A stretch of DNA of 64,000 nt from Ophioderma brevispina (taxonomy: Eukaryota > Echinodermata > Ophiuroidea > Amphilepidida > Ophiodermatidae): positions 1 to 64,000 of the forward strand of contig JAMKCH010014123.1 in the NCBI GenBank assembly GCA_023653785.1, written 5' to 3'. Below are positions 48,350-60,452 of this stretch, in pieces. A model generated the notes under the pieces. The model was not told the origin of the DNA. It did not search any database and saw only the letters and a list, made by a program, of their open reading frames with translations. Position 1 is the stretch's first letter. Every line of letters starts with the position of its first letter. The translations under genes and the position numbers were made by a program.

Positions 48350-48457
48350 AGGGAAATGAGAAAAATAGTGATTTTTCTGATACTAAATTGTTGACCAATT
48401 CCGGTAATATATGGGGTTTCTGGGGGACGAGGCTATTAGCGATCGGCCCAGGGACCT
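48098..48457. mobile_element. TTAA-flanked MITE, GGGGATGG family, copy B
   Basis: TTAA at 48094-48097 and 48458-48461. Left end AGGGGGATGGTCCGA, right end TCGGCCCAGGGACCT. Contains a long poly-A at 48318-48342 where copy A (36.4 kb) has unique sequence. Confidence 0.75.
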
Positions 48458-48461
48458 TTAA

Positions 48462-49590
48462 GACTTGGGAACTTTGAGAAATGGACTCTATGCCAGCATC
48501 CACTAGTAAAAAAGTAGCTAGAAGTTATAACTAGTTCTAATCTGCAATATCTGCAATGTGTAGCAGACCTGTAAAGTATCATAGTTTTTTTTTTTCCAGG
48601 GGATTTATTTCTCATGGAGACGAAGTCGCTTGTGTTAATTATTCTACTGTGTCTGAAGCCAAAAGTGCTGGGAATCCCCAAAATGGGGGTCCAAATTGTG
48701 GACAGCTAGAATAGTGGTGATATCTTGGGACTGCATATACTAGGAATTATTCGCTCATCGAGGGACTATTTAACCTTGTCGTCTTGCTGGACCAAAAGTT
48801 ACTTCAGACTGAGAGATTCGCATGGAATATACCATGGATATGTAGTGAACTGAAGCGCTGGTCATTTTGGAGTCTTCGGCTGTTGAGGGCACATCAGTGT
48901 TGAACTGCAACGCTTCGTGTGGACATTAGTGGACATTCTGGGGACAATAAGTATAAACTAATTGTGGTTGTTAATGGTTATTGTAATATTGCTTTTGGAC
49001 ATACCAAATTCTTGAACCAAATATCAATACAATATCATTAAAATATGTTATATTATATGGCACTGGTTTTTTAAATATACCAAAACGTGTCAACAAGGGG
49101 GTACAAAGTGAGTACATTGTAGAGGCTGTTCATTACTACTGTTTTTTACGTAGACAAACCATATTTATGAAAAGAAATGTTTTGAGGCTTAATCTTACAT
49201 TGATATTGTGTTTACAGATATGAACTGTCGAGCATGACATCATTTTATATTAACACACCTTTCATAATATACCACTTTCAAGTCTGCTATATTGCTTAGC
49301 TCTTGTGACCCAAAGAATATAGGGGGGAACATTCAAAGCATATAAGGTCGAGTTATGCAATTTATGTTCATGTTGGTCACTAGAAAAAAATTTAGAGCCA
49401 AAGGAATGCTCAATAAAATCCTCATTCACTGGTTTTTGACATATAATAGTTTGTCTAAAAAAGGTAAAACTGGCTTACTCCTGGATTACTTCATATTGTG
49501 CATACAACCAAATGAAAGTAATTTACTTGCCACCAAAACCCATTTTGAAAAAAACTCCTTGAAATTAAATATTTCTGGACTGATCATTGG
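48462..49590. other. No supported gene
   Basis: AT-rich. The 86-codon forward frame at 49355-49615 has no known domain and ends in the recurring TGTTGCGGGACG motif. Confidence 0.35.
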
Positions 49591-51525
49591 CCTGTGTTGC
49601 GGGACGTTTACATGATGTCAAAAATGCCTAAGTTTGCACTGTCTTTAAGAAATTATGGTGTTAAATTAAAACGTTCAATGTTAGTTGCAATTGACTTTAT
49701 GCAAACTAATATTTTACATACAAAAAGTATGTTACAATGCCATAGAGTATAAAATATTTGAATATAAAGTTCCAATTAAATTTCCATCTTATTTAGCACG
49801 TAAGCATTTCTCATTTTGAAGAGAAAAATGAAATAATTTTACTTTTTAAAAGTTTAAAACTGTGTATTAGCTACCATTTACAACAAAATCTCGTAAATAA
49901 ACACCATGAAAAAAATATACCTTTCAGCTTCCCCAAAAATAAACACCAAATGTATACAATACAGTTGTTGCGGATTGCCCACTAATGATTTTGGTGGTTC
50001 AAGACAGTTTTTTAAAACATTTGAGATATCCCTGTGGATGTGGTCCAAAACGTTTTACCATACTCAAATCTGAACATGAAATGATGAAAGTTGGTACTTG
50101 TACAGGACTCAAATCAAAGTTAAATACCAGAATTGGTGTAATTAACCATACAGCCTGGCCCCCCACTCAATTTGATGTTTATATTGGGATAGCCAGTCTC
50201 CATATTGTAGAGTCCATGACGCCGGATGATGAATTTGACTTGTGAAGTGAGGGGTTGTTGTACTTAAAACTTGTTAAATCAGTACGAATGCTAAGGTAAT
50301 TCTCTAATTATTTTGAAATTACAAAATTACACTCAATCACTCGGTAAAAACACCTTTTGAGCTAATTTGGTGCTTAAATTCTATAAAAATAAAGGAAATT
50401 TTGCTGTTATTTTGGTTCACTAACATTGGTTAAAAGTTATAATACTGCACATGGTTACCCTCAGAAGTTAACATTAGAGGTTCTTGGGACAATTATAAGT
50501 TATTCTTCTCCCACTTTTCATAATATTTTGACACATAGCAACTTTAGCATGAGGACCAGTAATGTTGACCAATGGTGTTTTTGTTGTAACGTCGCAACAT
50601 ATTTTTACATACATGGTCATTTTGGCTTTTGTATATTTATGTTTTTTGGTATTGTTTTTGTCTGATTTATTTTCCTAGCTTCTGATTTGTAAAATAAAAA
50701 CTTAAAACCCAATTATATATCATTAAATTTATTAGCAATGATAGTAGGTATGATCTGCCTTGTCAACATTCAAAGTTGTAACGTCCGCAACAAAAGCCAG
50801 TTGATTTCTACGTGTTGAAAAGGGTCTGGAGGTAAAGAAAGAAAAAGGAAGTTAAATTTATTGAAATAGGGCTGATCTTAAAAGTGCTGTTCTATCTAAA
50901 TGTCACAATACCTCTATCGATGCAAAGTAATGACATATCATTAATGAATGTTAAAATTACAATTTAACATCATAATAAATGCATATTTTTTTCACTAAAT
51001 TAACTATCGATTGTCTGTTTTAGTCTAAATTAATAGGTTACAATTAAATAATAAGTACAATATTTGCCAATTCTGATGAAGCTTAAAGACGAAACAGCAT
51101 CAAAAGCTTATTTTTCCGTCAAATTGACATCAAGTAAACGCTCCGCAACCTTATTTTGCAAACTAACATTGAAATAGGAATAAAGGTAGGAAAATTAAAG
51201 TTAATTAATAAAGAAGTTTGATCTTATTATGTTATCATGTGGTAAATTAAACAAATAGAGATATTCTTCTTGATTTACTCTATTATAAGAAAAACCTGTG
51301 CTAGTGTGTTGCGGACGTTACGAGTGTTGCGGATATTATTATTTCAAGTGGTGACGGAAAAAATGTAACAGCATCATACAGGGGAAAAATAAAAAGATGG
51401 GCAAGGTGCCTGGATCTGTGGGAAAGTGTTGTTAGAGGCCGTAGTTTAAATATACAAATTTAAATTATGAGGGTTAAGTAGCTGTCGCTAGGCAACAGAA
51501 TGTAATGTTGCGGATGTTACAAAAA
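49590..51525. repeat. Region with recurring GTTGCGGACGTTAC motif
   Basis: Motif instances in either orientation at about 49592, 49966, 50585, 50776, 51143, 51308, 51324 and 51510, and again at about 62338 beyond the LTR element. Typical forms are TGTTGCGGACGTTAC and GTAACGTCCGCAACA. Two forward frames (49985-50245 and 50426-50665) lie between them; they look partly protein-like but match nothing I know. Confidence 0.5.
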
Positions 51526-51569
51526 GTTGAGGAAAATTATCTTTTTTTCTAAGTGCTAAAAGGGTCAGG

Positions 51570-51970
51570 GTAAGGTTTCCTTTTGGGGCTGCTAATGGTA
51601 TCCTGGTAACCGTACTACCTGTTCCAGGGCAGAGTTGGTCGGCGGCTAAACGTCACCCCCATCGGGTTTCTAAGAATATCTGATGAGGAGGGTTAGCTGG
51701 TTACCCTGGTAGAATGAAAAAAAAAAGAAGATTACCTAAAAGGGCGTCGCTCTGGAGAGCTAATGGCGGCATCCAGCAAATGTGCCGTGAGGATGGGCGG
51801 GTTGCCACAGGCTAGGACCAACGTCCGAAAACTGTGGATTGACGTCAGGAAGGGCATACGGTCAATTATCTTTTGCTCCAAAAATCCTCACACACAGTAT
51901 TGCCGAAGGTGAGTTTGAAGTGTGAGTTGAATCGGCCACCCTGTTTCGGGGACAAAACCGGATTTAAACT
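51570..51970. other. GC-richer block of unknown identity
   Basis: Clearly richer in G+C than its flanks. It contains GTTGGTCGGCGGCTAAACG, CTGATGAGGAGGG, two GGTAACC/GGTTACC-type short inverted pairs and GGCGGGTTGCCACAGGCTAG. It could be the 5' region of a LINE or a structured RNA segment. No open frame of note. Confidence 0.3.
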
Positions 51971-52125
51971 TTGGTTAACTAAGCTAACTAAATAAGGGAT
52001 AGATTTAAAACAAAAATAATGCGATATCAGAATGTATTTGTTCATATATTATTGGTATAGATTAAACTATTTCTAAATGCTAAGCATTTAATACAACCTT
52101 GCTCTATTTAAGGCAATTGCTCATG

Positions 52126-54027
52126 TGTCATGGTTCTTTGTCAACCAAATTCATTTTATTTATTAAGGAAATAAAAGTAAATAAATTGCGTTCATTTTTG
52201 TACAGGGACTATTTTATGAGAGTATATTTGCACGTTAGAATTGCACCGTTATGTGTAAACCAACCCTCAATCTTCCGCTATTTCCTGGTATTGTCCCGAG
52301 GCGCCATTTTGGAATTTTCGGGAGACACCACATTCCAGGCGCCGGCAGCGATGTCACGTCGACATGTTTGCTCCCAATTCCACGGTCATATTAATTAAAA
52401 CCATTTTGGGCAAGTTTGTTATAAATTTAATCTCCGTTCCGAAAGGAAGCGGACATTAACCAGGTTAGTAATGATATTTTATTCTATGTTGGGCCGCACA
52501 AAATGGTAATTTATGTTGTGACTACCGGGGGTTGGAATGGTGGGATGGTCGATTGACAATGCCGGGATGTTAACCAGACCAGGATATCGTGCGTAGTCAG
52601 CCATTTATTAAACGGCTTTCAGCTGGGGAGTGAACCTTAAATGACAGAAACACCGTTATTAAAACCAATTTCTCAAATGGACCAGTAATCCACCTGTTAG
52701 CTTGCAAACTCCATGCTGAACTTCATTTCATACAACACCGTAATACTGTCGTTTAACGCAATTTCACCTGGCCGTACAAGAAATCGTCTGAGGCTTATCT
52801 GGGCGAAGTGATGGACTTAACGCTATTTTGTCGTTGTTCCCAAAGATAATACGCAGTTGTACTGCATTGCCAAGTGGGTTGGTGGACCGGTTAGCGTTTT
52901 CCCAGAAACTCCATGATCGCCATAGACCCTCAGTACTCATTCTGCTAAGATGGTTTCAATCAACATGATAGTTAAGTACTGATTAAATGGGTTTTATGCA
53001 CTCGAGATCCTGGTTTAAATTGTATTCAATATTTGGATCAGTGTGCAGAGTCATATTCTAATCACAATTCAAGTTGAGAGCCATCTTTACCATCTTAATA
53101 ATTTTGGCCTGGCAAATTTGAAATTCGTTTCTTGGAGAATTTTAAATAACCGGTTTGTTTTGAAGATTATTTTGAATTTAGATTCAAGATTAAAATTTTG
53201 ATATGATAGGCCATTTATTGAGGGTGATATTATTTAGATTCAATGTTGACATTGATGGCCATTTATTAGTGTAATAATATTCCTTTGTCTTCAAAGTTTA
53301 ATGACAAGAGTTGGATTTGCTTGTATCCATCAAAAACTGATACTTGAATGAATGTTTAAATGAGCATTTGAGATTCCATGAGATGAAAGCATTAACTTCA
53401 AAAAAGGACATTGCATCAGGTATAGGTAGCCAAATTGTCATATTTTCAATTTTTGGTTTTATCACTCAAGGGGAATTGATGTATAAAATCTATTAAGAAC
53501 CACTGGGCTGGCAATTAAACCTGATAATTTGATGATAAATTCACACTTGATTGAATTTATATGTATGGAAAATTTAGTTTTGTTGAGCTTATGGAAAGAA
53601 TTTTGTGTTGATGCCACCGCCATGTGGGAATTCGGCACAACGATTGGCTATGAACTGCCTTCTGGAACCGTGGGGGCAGGATGCTAATTTATCCTAGAGC
53701 TGTTTTCACGGTTTGAACAAAATAATACAGCATCATACATGCTGTCATTGATGAGGAAAAATAAACACATTTGAATTATAATTTGAAACAGTGAAACAAG
53801 TATGAGATGATTTTGAGATGTATACTATAACTGGCGTGCTGAAAGCAAAGAAAGATGGTCTATTTTGTATTATAAATGAAAAAAATGATAATATTTTTTT
53901 TTTTTATTTTGTTTTTGGTTTGCTCATAAAAGTTATATTTGTGATTTATAAGTGTGATCCCCTTTTGTACAAAAGGTTCTAGTACAGTAGATTGGCGGAC
54001 CTTGGTAGATTCTTCCAGGGATTGACA
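52126..54027 (+). repeat. 5' LTR (1902 bp)
   Basis: Pairs with 60453-62298 over its whole length; landmarks in both copies are CAGCGATGTCACGTCGACATG, TTCTATGTTGGGCCGCA, CGTAATACTGTCGTTTAACG and AAAAGGTTCTAGTACAGTAG. Differences are mainly one-base indels. AATAAA sites near the start (52168-52182) may be polyadenylation signals. Confidence 0.9.
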
Positions 54028-54261
54028 AATGGGGGCCTGGACGGGAAAATACAAAGGTTTCCCAATCACCGTTTGTGCAATGTACGTACGAACCTGTTAA
54101 CTTAGGCAGATCGCACTTTTTTTTTTGAGTGACGTATATGCATGCATATTCATGTTATCTTGGAAATAATTTTCCTGTTTGTAGGTGTCAAGATCTGGGA
54201 AGTATCCAGGCATTTGTTCTTCCAACCTCTACACATTCATGCATATGAAGTAGCACAGATG

Positions 54262-54785
54262 CAGAAATTTTACCCGGGGGGGGGTATGACCCAAAAATTT
54301 GGTACGGTGTGCCTCCGCCAGGTAAAAAAAATCCGACCCCAGTTTATAGATGACAAATTGTACCAAACTATGACCCTTTATATAGTCCCTTCACCGCTCG
54401 GTTCACAGTCTCCCCCTCGGTCCCGAAATTTCGACACCATTTATATAGTTGGGCCTTGAAATTTCGCACCATTTTCATAGTATCTTAGCAAAAAGCGGCC
54501 CATTTTCATAGTACTTTTCCCAAAAATCAGAGAAAATCAACCATTTTCAATGTGTTTTAGCGAAAATCAGAAAAATGACCCATTTTCATAGTAAAATGTG
54601 ACAAAAATTTGAAAAATGGACCATTTATATCGTAGCAATGACCTCAAAAGTGACCCTCGTATAGTCGCCTGGTGGACAAACGACCATTGTTAAGTAATGG
54701 CGTGATGAAAATGCGACCATATCGGCGGGCAATATTGTACCTCCCCTTTTCCACTGAGTACCCCCCCCCCCCCCGTGGAAATTTT
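54262..54785. mobile_element. Poly-G-ended repeat nested in the LTR element
   Basis: The left end AATTTTACCCGGGGGGGG and the right end CCCCCCCC...GTGGAAATTTT are inverted. The inside is a run of degenerate units such as ACCCATTTTCATAGTA and AAAATCAGAAAAA (54400-54640), plus CCACTGAGTAC next to the right poly-C. It resembles the GGGGGGTACTC-type repeats of marine invertebrates. A second poly-C tract at 54834-54852 follows. Confidence 0.55.
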
Positions 54786-55059
54786 AGCTAAGTATAGGCA
54801 CATAGGTATTTTATATTGTGGTATATTTAGAACCCCCCCCCCCCCCCCCCCTCTTCTCAAATCGTGAACCATGTTTATGACTATTTGTTGGATATTTCTT
54901 AATTCCATCTAAGTTTTGATCTCAGTAACATTTTTTTTGTTCATTGTGCCATCCCTGCCTAGCTCCTTCAAAATGTTAGTAATAGTGCAAGCGCTCGTGA
55001 AATGGAACAATTAAATCGAAGCTGGTGAAGACTTGGTTATCTATTAACGATTTACGCAA

Positions 55060-55880
55060 ATTGTTGACGAGAGCGTGTCGGTTGAACGAGAGCGCGATAT
55101 TGAGGCCGAAGCGAGATACCGGAAAGGAGGAAAGCGGAAAAAGGCAGAGAAGGACAAAGGAAAGAGCTTTGGAGGAGAGAACGCAAATTAGTTGAGAGGG
55201 AACTGCAGAGAAACTTGGGAAGCAAAAAATTAGCTGAGCTGAAAAGCAGAGAGACAATTGAGGATATAAAATCAATACTCAATTTAAAAATAGAGCAGGA
55301 TAAGATTAAAAGATATGATCCAATTGGAGCAGGTTTGAGGAAAAACACGAAAAAGCGCGCTCAAATGCAAATTTGCCATCGATTCAATAGAGCCAAACCA
55401 CCCAAACTCCAAGAATTTTGCGAATCATCTGATGAATTAGACGTGTATCTGGTTCGATTTGAGCGATATGCTGTGCAGCAAAAGGAAGCAGGAAAATTGG
55501 GGGCGATGAACGGGTCTTCTCTTCTTAAACGGTGGTAGAGCTCTTGTGTTTGTACAGTTACACTGTTCCACAGCTGAAGCGATAATATGACACGCTTAAC
55601 GCACATCCTTAAGGCATACAATGACTCAAGATGGTATAAAACAAACAGCTTTAATCATCAAGGCCGAGAGCTGTTGAGACTGCCTCCACAATATTTTCCG
55701 GTGACTCGGTATTTAAACAGGTGGTTAAGAGATGTCTAAAGTCACTAAAACTTTTGAGGGTGTCGTAGAGTTTTTGGCAAAGACAAATTTTTAGATAGCA
55801 TACCCAAAGATATGTCTCAAGTTTTATTTAAAGAACGTCGGCCAGCATCCGCTCCTCCCGATTTGTCATGCTTCTGACAG
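55060..55880 (+). pseudogene. gag-like capsid region of the LTR element
   Basis: A charged Arg/Glu-rich N-terminal stretch (55080-55260) is followed by PPKLQEF then LDVYLVRFERYA (55400-55475), the hallmark of Gypsy gag capsid starts, in the open frame 55215-55538. Frameshifted continuation shows TQDGIK (55630), LNRW near 55720, and KDKFLDSIPKDMSQ followed by KERRPAS (55780-55850). Structural protein that would form the particle. No zinc knuckle was seen downstream. Confidence 0.65.
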
Positions 55881-57390
55881 AAACATATTTAGAGTGTCTT
55901 CACAAAGGGTGGCCTACAGCCACGAATGCAAGAGTAAGTCACATCCATGTGGTCTCAAAGGAAGAGAAGATATCAGTAGTTCCCCACAATGCCATTGCTT
56001 CATTGGAAGTTTTGTACAGGTTGCCATGTGGATAGTTTAGATGAAAACGCTCTTAAAATGAAGTTTGTGATCAGTAATGTCAATTTAGCCATGTTTCATC
56101 ACTAACCATTCACATCAGTAGCTGTACATTCAAAAACCTCCATTGGAAGCAATGCATTGGTGGAAAGCTATTGAAATCTTCTCTGTCAAAGTAGAGGTCA
56201 AGCATTTTAGTGAGGCTAGGAAAGGTCAGTCAAAGGTTAGGCTTGACATAAATGACAAGGGAATGATCTAGTTCTCCAAGACCTACTTGTCATTAATGCC
56301 GTAAACCATGGGCCATTTTGGAGAAACTGCAAAGCAGCACCGAAATCCTTTGTGCCTGCTATGTCAAGGTTATTTGATATTGTGCGGGATGAGACACTCA
56401 CAGAAAGTGACCACAATTGTGTACAAGTTCCCGAGTCTTGAACAAGAAACCAATCAATACATGCATGGTTCAAGATGTACAAACCAACATGTGCCAGTGA
56501 AAGTTGTGATCTCAAAAGTACAGATGAGGTCATTGAAGCTTCATTCATGAATGACGAAATTTCTAATGACCATCATATTGATGAGATTGAAGCAAGGGCT
56601 TTTGAGCTTAAGGTGGGACTCGAGTAACAGATGAGTTGCATGCTACATGTACGTGTAGGTCAGCTGGAACCCGTATGATTTTAGCAGATGGAGTTTGTGG
56701 GGTGATAGTAAGGTTGAGGTGATGCGCTTGATTCAGGGTGTGATGGATTGTTGTTAGGAGCGATTTGGATAAACTCAAGATGCCCTAAACAGGCAAAAAT
56801 ATGTTATGTGCCACCATGATAGATGGTACAGTGCGTGGTCACCAGTAGTGTTAGTAGACATTAATACTCCTTTTCTTTCAGGAAGAGTCCAAGCAGTCTG
56901 TATGAAAAGTCCTGTGTACAATTGATCATAGGTAAGTCCCCGGAAGCTACTTTGGAACCTTAGCCCGCTTTGGAAAGCGCACTTTGTTGAGTTCCCCCCC
57001 CCCCCCAATTATTGAGTGGTTGAGATGATCTGAGTATGCACATCAAACACAATCCAATGAGCCAATTAGACGATGCTGATGTTATGAATATCCACAACAA
57101 GCTGAATGAGACGCTTAGTGTAGTGCGGATGTTATGATCCAAGATCAAACACAGCCCAATGAGCCGATATAAGGGATGGTTGCAAAGGTTGATGTTGTAG
57201 TTATGAGGCAAACGCAATTTATTCTAGTCAGCATTCAATTCAAATCGTACATTGGGGGTGCTGTTGAGACAGGAGACAAAAAATTGTATAAAGCCAAACC
57301 ATTTAAGCCTTTAGTTGTCAGCCAGCCAATGGCAGATATCGTAACCGCTGACATATTGCAGGAAGAGCAGCAAATGATGTAACCACTCCA
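55881..57390 (+). pseudogene. Degenerate protease/spacer interval of the LTR element
   Basis: No clear protease active-site block. The end (57290-57370) reads KPLVVSQPMADIVTADILQEEQQ, a linker that commonly precedes the integrase in related elements. A poly-C tract lies at 56994-57006. Confidence 0.4.
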
Positions 57391-57399
57391 AAAAGATCG

Positions 57400-58360
57400 T
57401 AATTTGGAAAGTGGGAAACAAGACATGTCCGCCAAAGACAAAGGTTCTGTCGTTTTCGTGAAAGAAATGGCATTTTGTTTCGTGAATTTCAAGCACCTAG
57501 GGTCAATCATGGAAATACAATCAGACAAGTCGTGGATGCCACGTAAAATTTCGAAGCATGGATGCATTTGGCACATGAAGCAATGCCTGGGGGACACAGG
57601 GGTTAAAAAGACAATGACAAAGTTACTTCAACTTTTTTGGCAAGGCTACAGGCAGACGTGAAGCGATACTGCCAGTATCTGTGACATATGTCAACCCACT
57701 ATTATAAAAGGGAGAGGAGAGTTAAAAAAGGTGCCTTTGGAACCACACATGACTGGAATTCACCACTTCGATAGAGTAGCCATAGATTTGGTGGGCCCAA
57801 TAAGTCCATGTTCTGAGCGGAGGGCACAGATATATACTCGTGGTGGTTATTTCGCGACGAGGTACCGAGGTGTAGCCATGAAATCTATCGAGGATGAGTT
57901 GTGCCGAGGGGGACTTGTGAATATATACACTAGGGTAGGCATTCCGAGAGAAGCGAAGTTTTGTTTGATCAAGGAAACCCAATTTACAGCTAATGTCATG
58001 AGAGAAGTCAACAGGCTTTTGTCAATCCAAGAAACTTACTAGTACTTCCCTTATAATCCAAAGTGTTAATGGTTCGTGGAAGATTCAACGGCACGTTAAA
58101 GCAAATGCCTGAAAAAGATGAAAAGATGGTCTGTGTCAGGAAAGACCCAAAGATAGATTGGACAAGATACTTGGGCCCATTGTTGTTTGCCATCGGGAAA
58201 CCCCACAAGGTAGCACAGGTTTTGCTCCTTTTGAAACTCTGTTTGGCAGGACGGTTAGGGGACCGATGTCCATACTTAAAGAACTTTGACCAACTTGAAT
58301 AGATGAAACCGAGACTCACATCACTACTTATCGAGTATGTCATAGATCTTGACGTGACAG
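57400..58360 (+). pseudogene. Integrase of the LTR element
   Basis: A zinc-binding HHCC region (HMKQCLGDTGVKKTMTKLL near 57575-57630, CDICQPT at 57681-57702) is followed by the catalytic core FDRVAIDLVGPISP (57767-57810, first Asp present), ATRYRGVAMKSIEDEL, LVNIYTRVGIPRE, then TQFTANVMREV (57980-58010) with the second catalytic Asp not visible. The glutamate block GTLKQM follows (58090-58110), its Glu codon out of frame by one base. Later text gives WTRYLGPLLFAIGKP. Broken by stops near 57660 and 58040. Confidence 0.8.
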
Positions 58361-58429
58361 GTTAGAGGAGGAAAAATTGTAAATTGGCCAATCACAGAGT
58401 TAGCCAAGGTAACGAGTGATAAATACAAG

Positions 58430-58700
58430 TAGTATTACACAGAGAGCCAAACCAAGGCAATATCAGGTTGGTGATGAAGTACTTTCTTGTGGCTAACGAT
58501 TCTAACAAACTTCTCATGTAAGTGGAGGGGGCCCTTCCCAATTGTTGCTAAGAAAAGCATAATGGATTATACCATTGATTTGGGCACTCATCAGAAAACC
58601 TTCCATATTACATGCCCTAAAGAAGTATATTAGGCGACCCCTGATGACAGTGAGGTGCAGAGTAACCCAATTGAGATGAATTCTATGGTCACAGTTGTGA
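58430..58700 (+). pseudogene. Integrase C-terminal (GPY/F-like) tail
   Basis: Frameshifted text with SNKLLM near 58505, a Gly-Pro-Phe-type stretch near 58530, DYT-DLGTHQKTFHI near 58565-58610 and KKY near 58620 matches the strand-rich segment that follows Gypsy integrase cores and ends in a FHxNxLKKY block. Confidence 0.6.
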
Positions 58701-58919
58701 AGGGAATATACACTCCAGAAAATTTGTGTTCTCTTGCAGGGCTGGTATTGAGGATGACCCCGATTCATGTGAGGTACGGAATTGAGGTCCTAGTAACTTG
58801 AATTGATTCACCTTCCCACAGTGAAACCCAAAGAGGGTTGCAAAGATGTTCAGATGAACCAGATTTATCTACATGTAAAGACCAGGTTTCTCAGATTAAA
58901 AGGATAGTAAACAGCTATA

Positions 58920-59620
58920 GTGACATGTTTTAACAGACTTACCTGGCAAGACCAATCTGGGTGAGCATGAGTAATAAATTGAAGGACATCGATAGGCGGT
59001 TCGTCAAGGCCATATCGCAGTCCTCCTGCTCTTGAGAAGTAAGATCCAGAATAGAGGTTGATATGATGATTCAATTGGGGGTCGTGGAACCTAGTGATAG
59101 TCCGTATGCCAGTCCACTTGTTATAGTCAAGAAGTACTGACTGAGGGAGTGATCGGTATTGTGTAGATTATCGGATGCTTAATGCAAAAAACCCTTTGAT
59201 TCAGAACCTATATCTGATCAGTCTGAATTTTTGCAAAATTACAGGTGATAGGTATTTCCCCAAAATTTGATCTTAGCAAAGGATACTGGCAGATTCCATT
59301 GCAAGGAAAGTGTTAAACATCTCACTGCTTTCATTACTCACCATGGTTATTTCAGTGGAAGACTATGCCATTTGGGTTAGTCAATGCTGGTCGCAAGTTT
59401 TAGTCGCATTATGAGAATCCTCCTGAGGGATGAATAATGTTGATACTATATGACGATGTATTGATCATACTGTACTTATTCATGAACATGTCGAATACTG
59501 AGGCTGATAGGAGGTTTTCAAGCGTCTAGAGCTGATAATTTTGGACTCCATGCGCGGCATCAAAGTGTTTATAGCTTATGTGAGGTCGAAATTTCTTGGT
59601 CATGTCGTAGGAAAGGTCTA
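58920..59620 (+). pseudogene. Reverse transcriptase of the LTR element
   Basis: In changing frames: GVVEP-DSPYASPLVIVKK (59080-59135), DRYCVDYRMLNAKNP (59150-59195), FDLSKGYWQIPLQGK (59267-59310, palm motif A Asp), FHxxMPFGLVNAG (59355-59392), and a YDD box at 59443-59452 where one codon between Tyr and Asp-Asp appears lost. FLGHVVGK follows at about 59590. Lies downstream of the integrase. Confidence 0.8.
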
Positions 59621-59859
59621 ACAAAACCTAGGCCGGCCAAAATGAGGCAAGTTATAAAAATGCAGGTAGACAGAAACCAATATCCCAAAATGAGATCATA
59701 TTTGGGGAATGACAGGATATTATAGGTCTTTTATCCCAAAATTATGCCATGATTGCTGCACCATTGACAGACAAGATCAAAAAAGGTGAACCTAAAAGAT
59801 TCGGTGGATAAACCCAGATAGCCGCATTTCAGCCTCAGAACAAACTTAATGTGTTCACC

Positions 59860-60290
59860 AATTTTGCGCTTGCCAGATCTGGGTAATACCATTCATTTTT
59901 AGAAACTGATGCCAGCGATACGGCATAGGTGCTGTGTTAGGCGGAATATGATTGGAAAAGAAATTCCTGTTGCTTTATGCCAGTAAAAAGTGAAGCCGGC
60001 AGAGCGCAATACTCGGTTATCGAGAGAGACATGTTTGGCAATATCGGGGCAGTGGTGGTTAAGTTTCAATCATACTTGTATGGTAGACAATTTGTCATCG
60101 AGACAACCAGTTCATCCTTTAAGGTCTGTGCAAAAATCAAAGGTTGCTAACGGTCGCATTATGAGGGGGGCCCTCGCTTTACAGCCTTATAGGTTCCGCA
60201 TTGAAGCGATCAAAGGTAGCCAGAATGTTGGTTGCAGATTTCCTCAGCGATCAGTTTACTGAGACTTAAGGCGATCAGATCAAAGAGAAA
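59860..60290 (+). pseudogene. RNase H of the LTR element
   Basis: ETDASDT at 59901-59920, SVIERD(M) around 60015-60030, KFQSYLYGRQFVIET (60060-60105), then the frame 60110-60262 with SVQKSKVANGRIMR and LALQPYRFRIEAIKGSQNVG. It is the last domain before the polypurine tract. Confidence 0.75.
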
Positions 60291-60440
60291 CGATTGTTAC
60301 GTGCCAAGAATGATAAAAATTGTAGGTACAATTTATTAATTTAGGTTTATTTTGTGGAAGTTATTGTGTGTAAACCAATTCGGGGTTAAGTAAACAAAAT
60401 GTAGTTTTGCTCTTGATAAATGTTTTTAAACATTTATCTT

Positions 60441-60448
60441 AGGGGGAG
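60441..60448 (+). promoter_or_regulatory. Polypurine tract
   Basis: AGGGGGAG, five bases upstream of the 3' LTR start, the expected place for the plus-strand primer. Confidence 0.6.
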
Positions 60449-60452
60449 TCAT

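Noticed and set aside
49985..50665. Two short genes between the GTTGCGGA motifs
   Set aside because: Frames of 79-86 codons with no recognised domain or splice sites; too weak to call.
51688..51725. Hammerhead ribozyme from the CTGATGAG octamer
   Set aside because: No GAAAC-type partner at the right distance, and the stem II pairing is weak.
54028..54050. Primer-binding site
   Set aside because: TGGGGGCCTGGACGGG lies just after the 5' LTR but does not match a tRNA 3' end that I can name.
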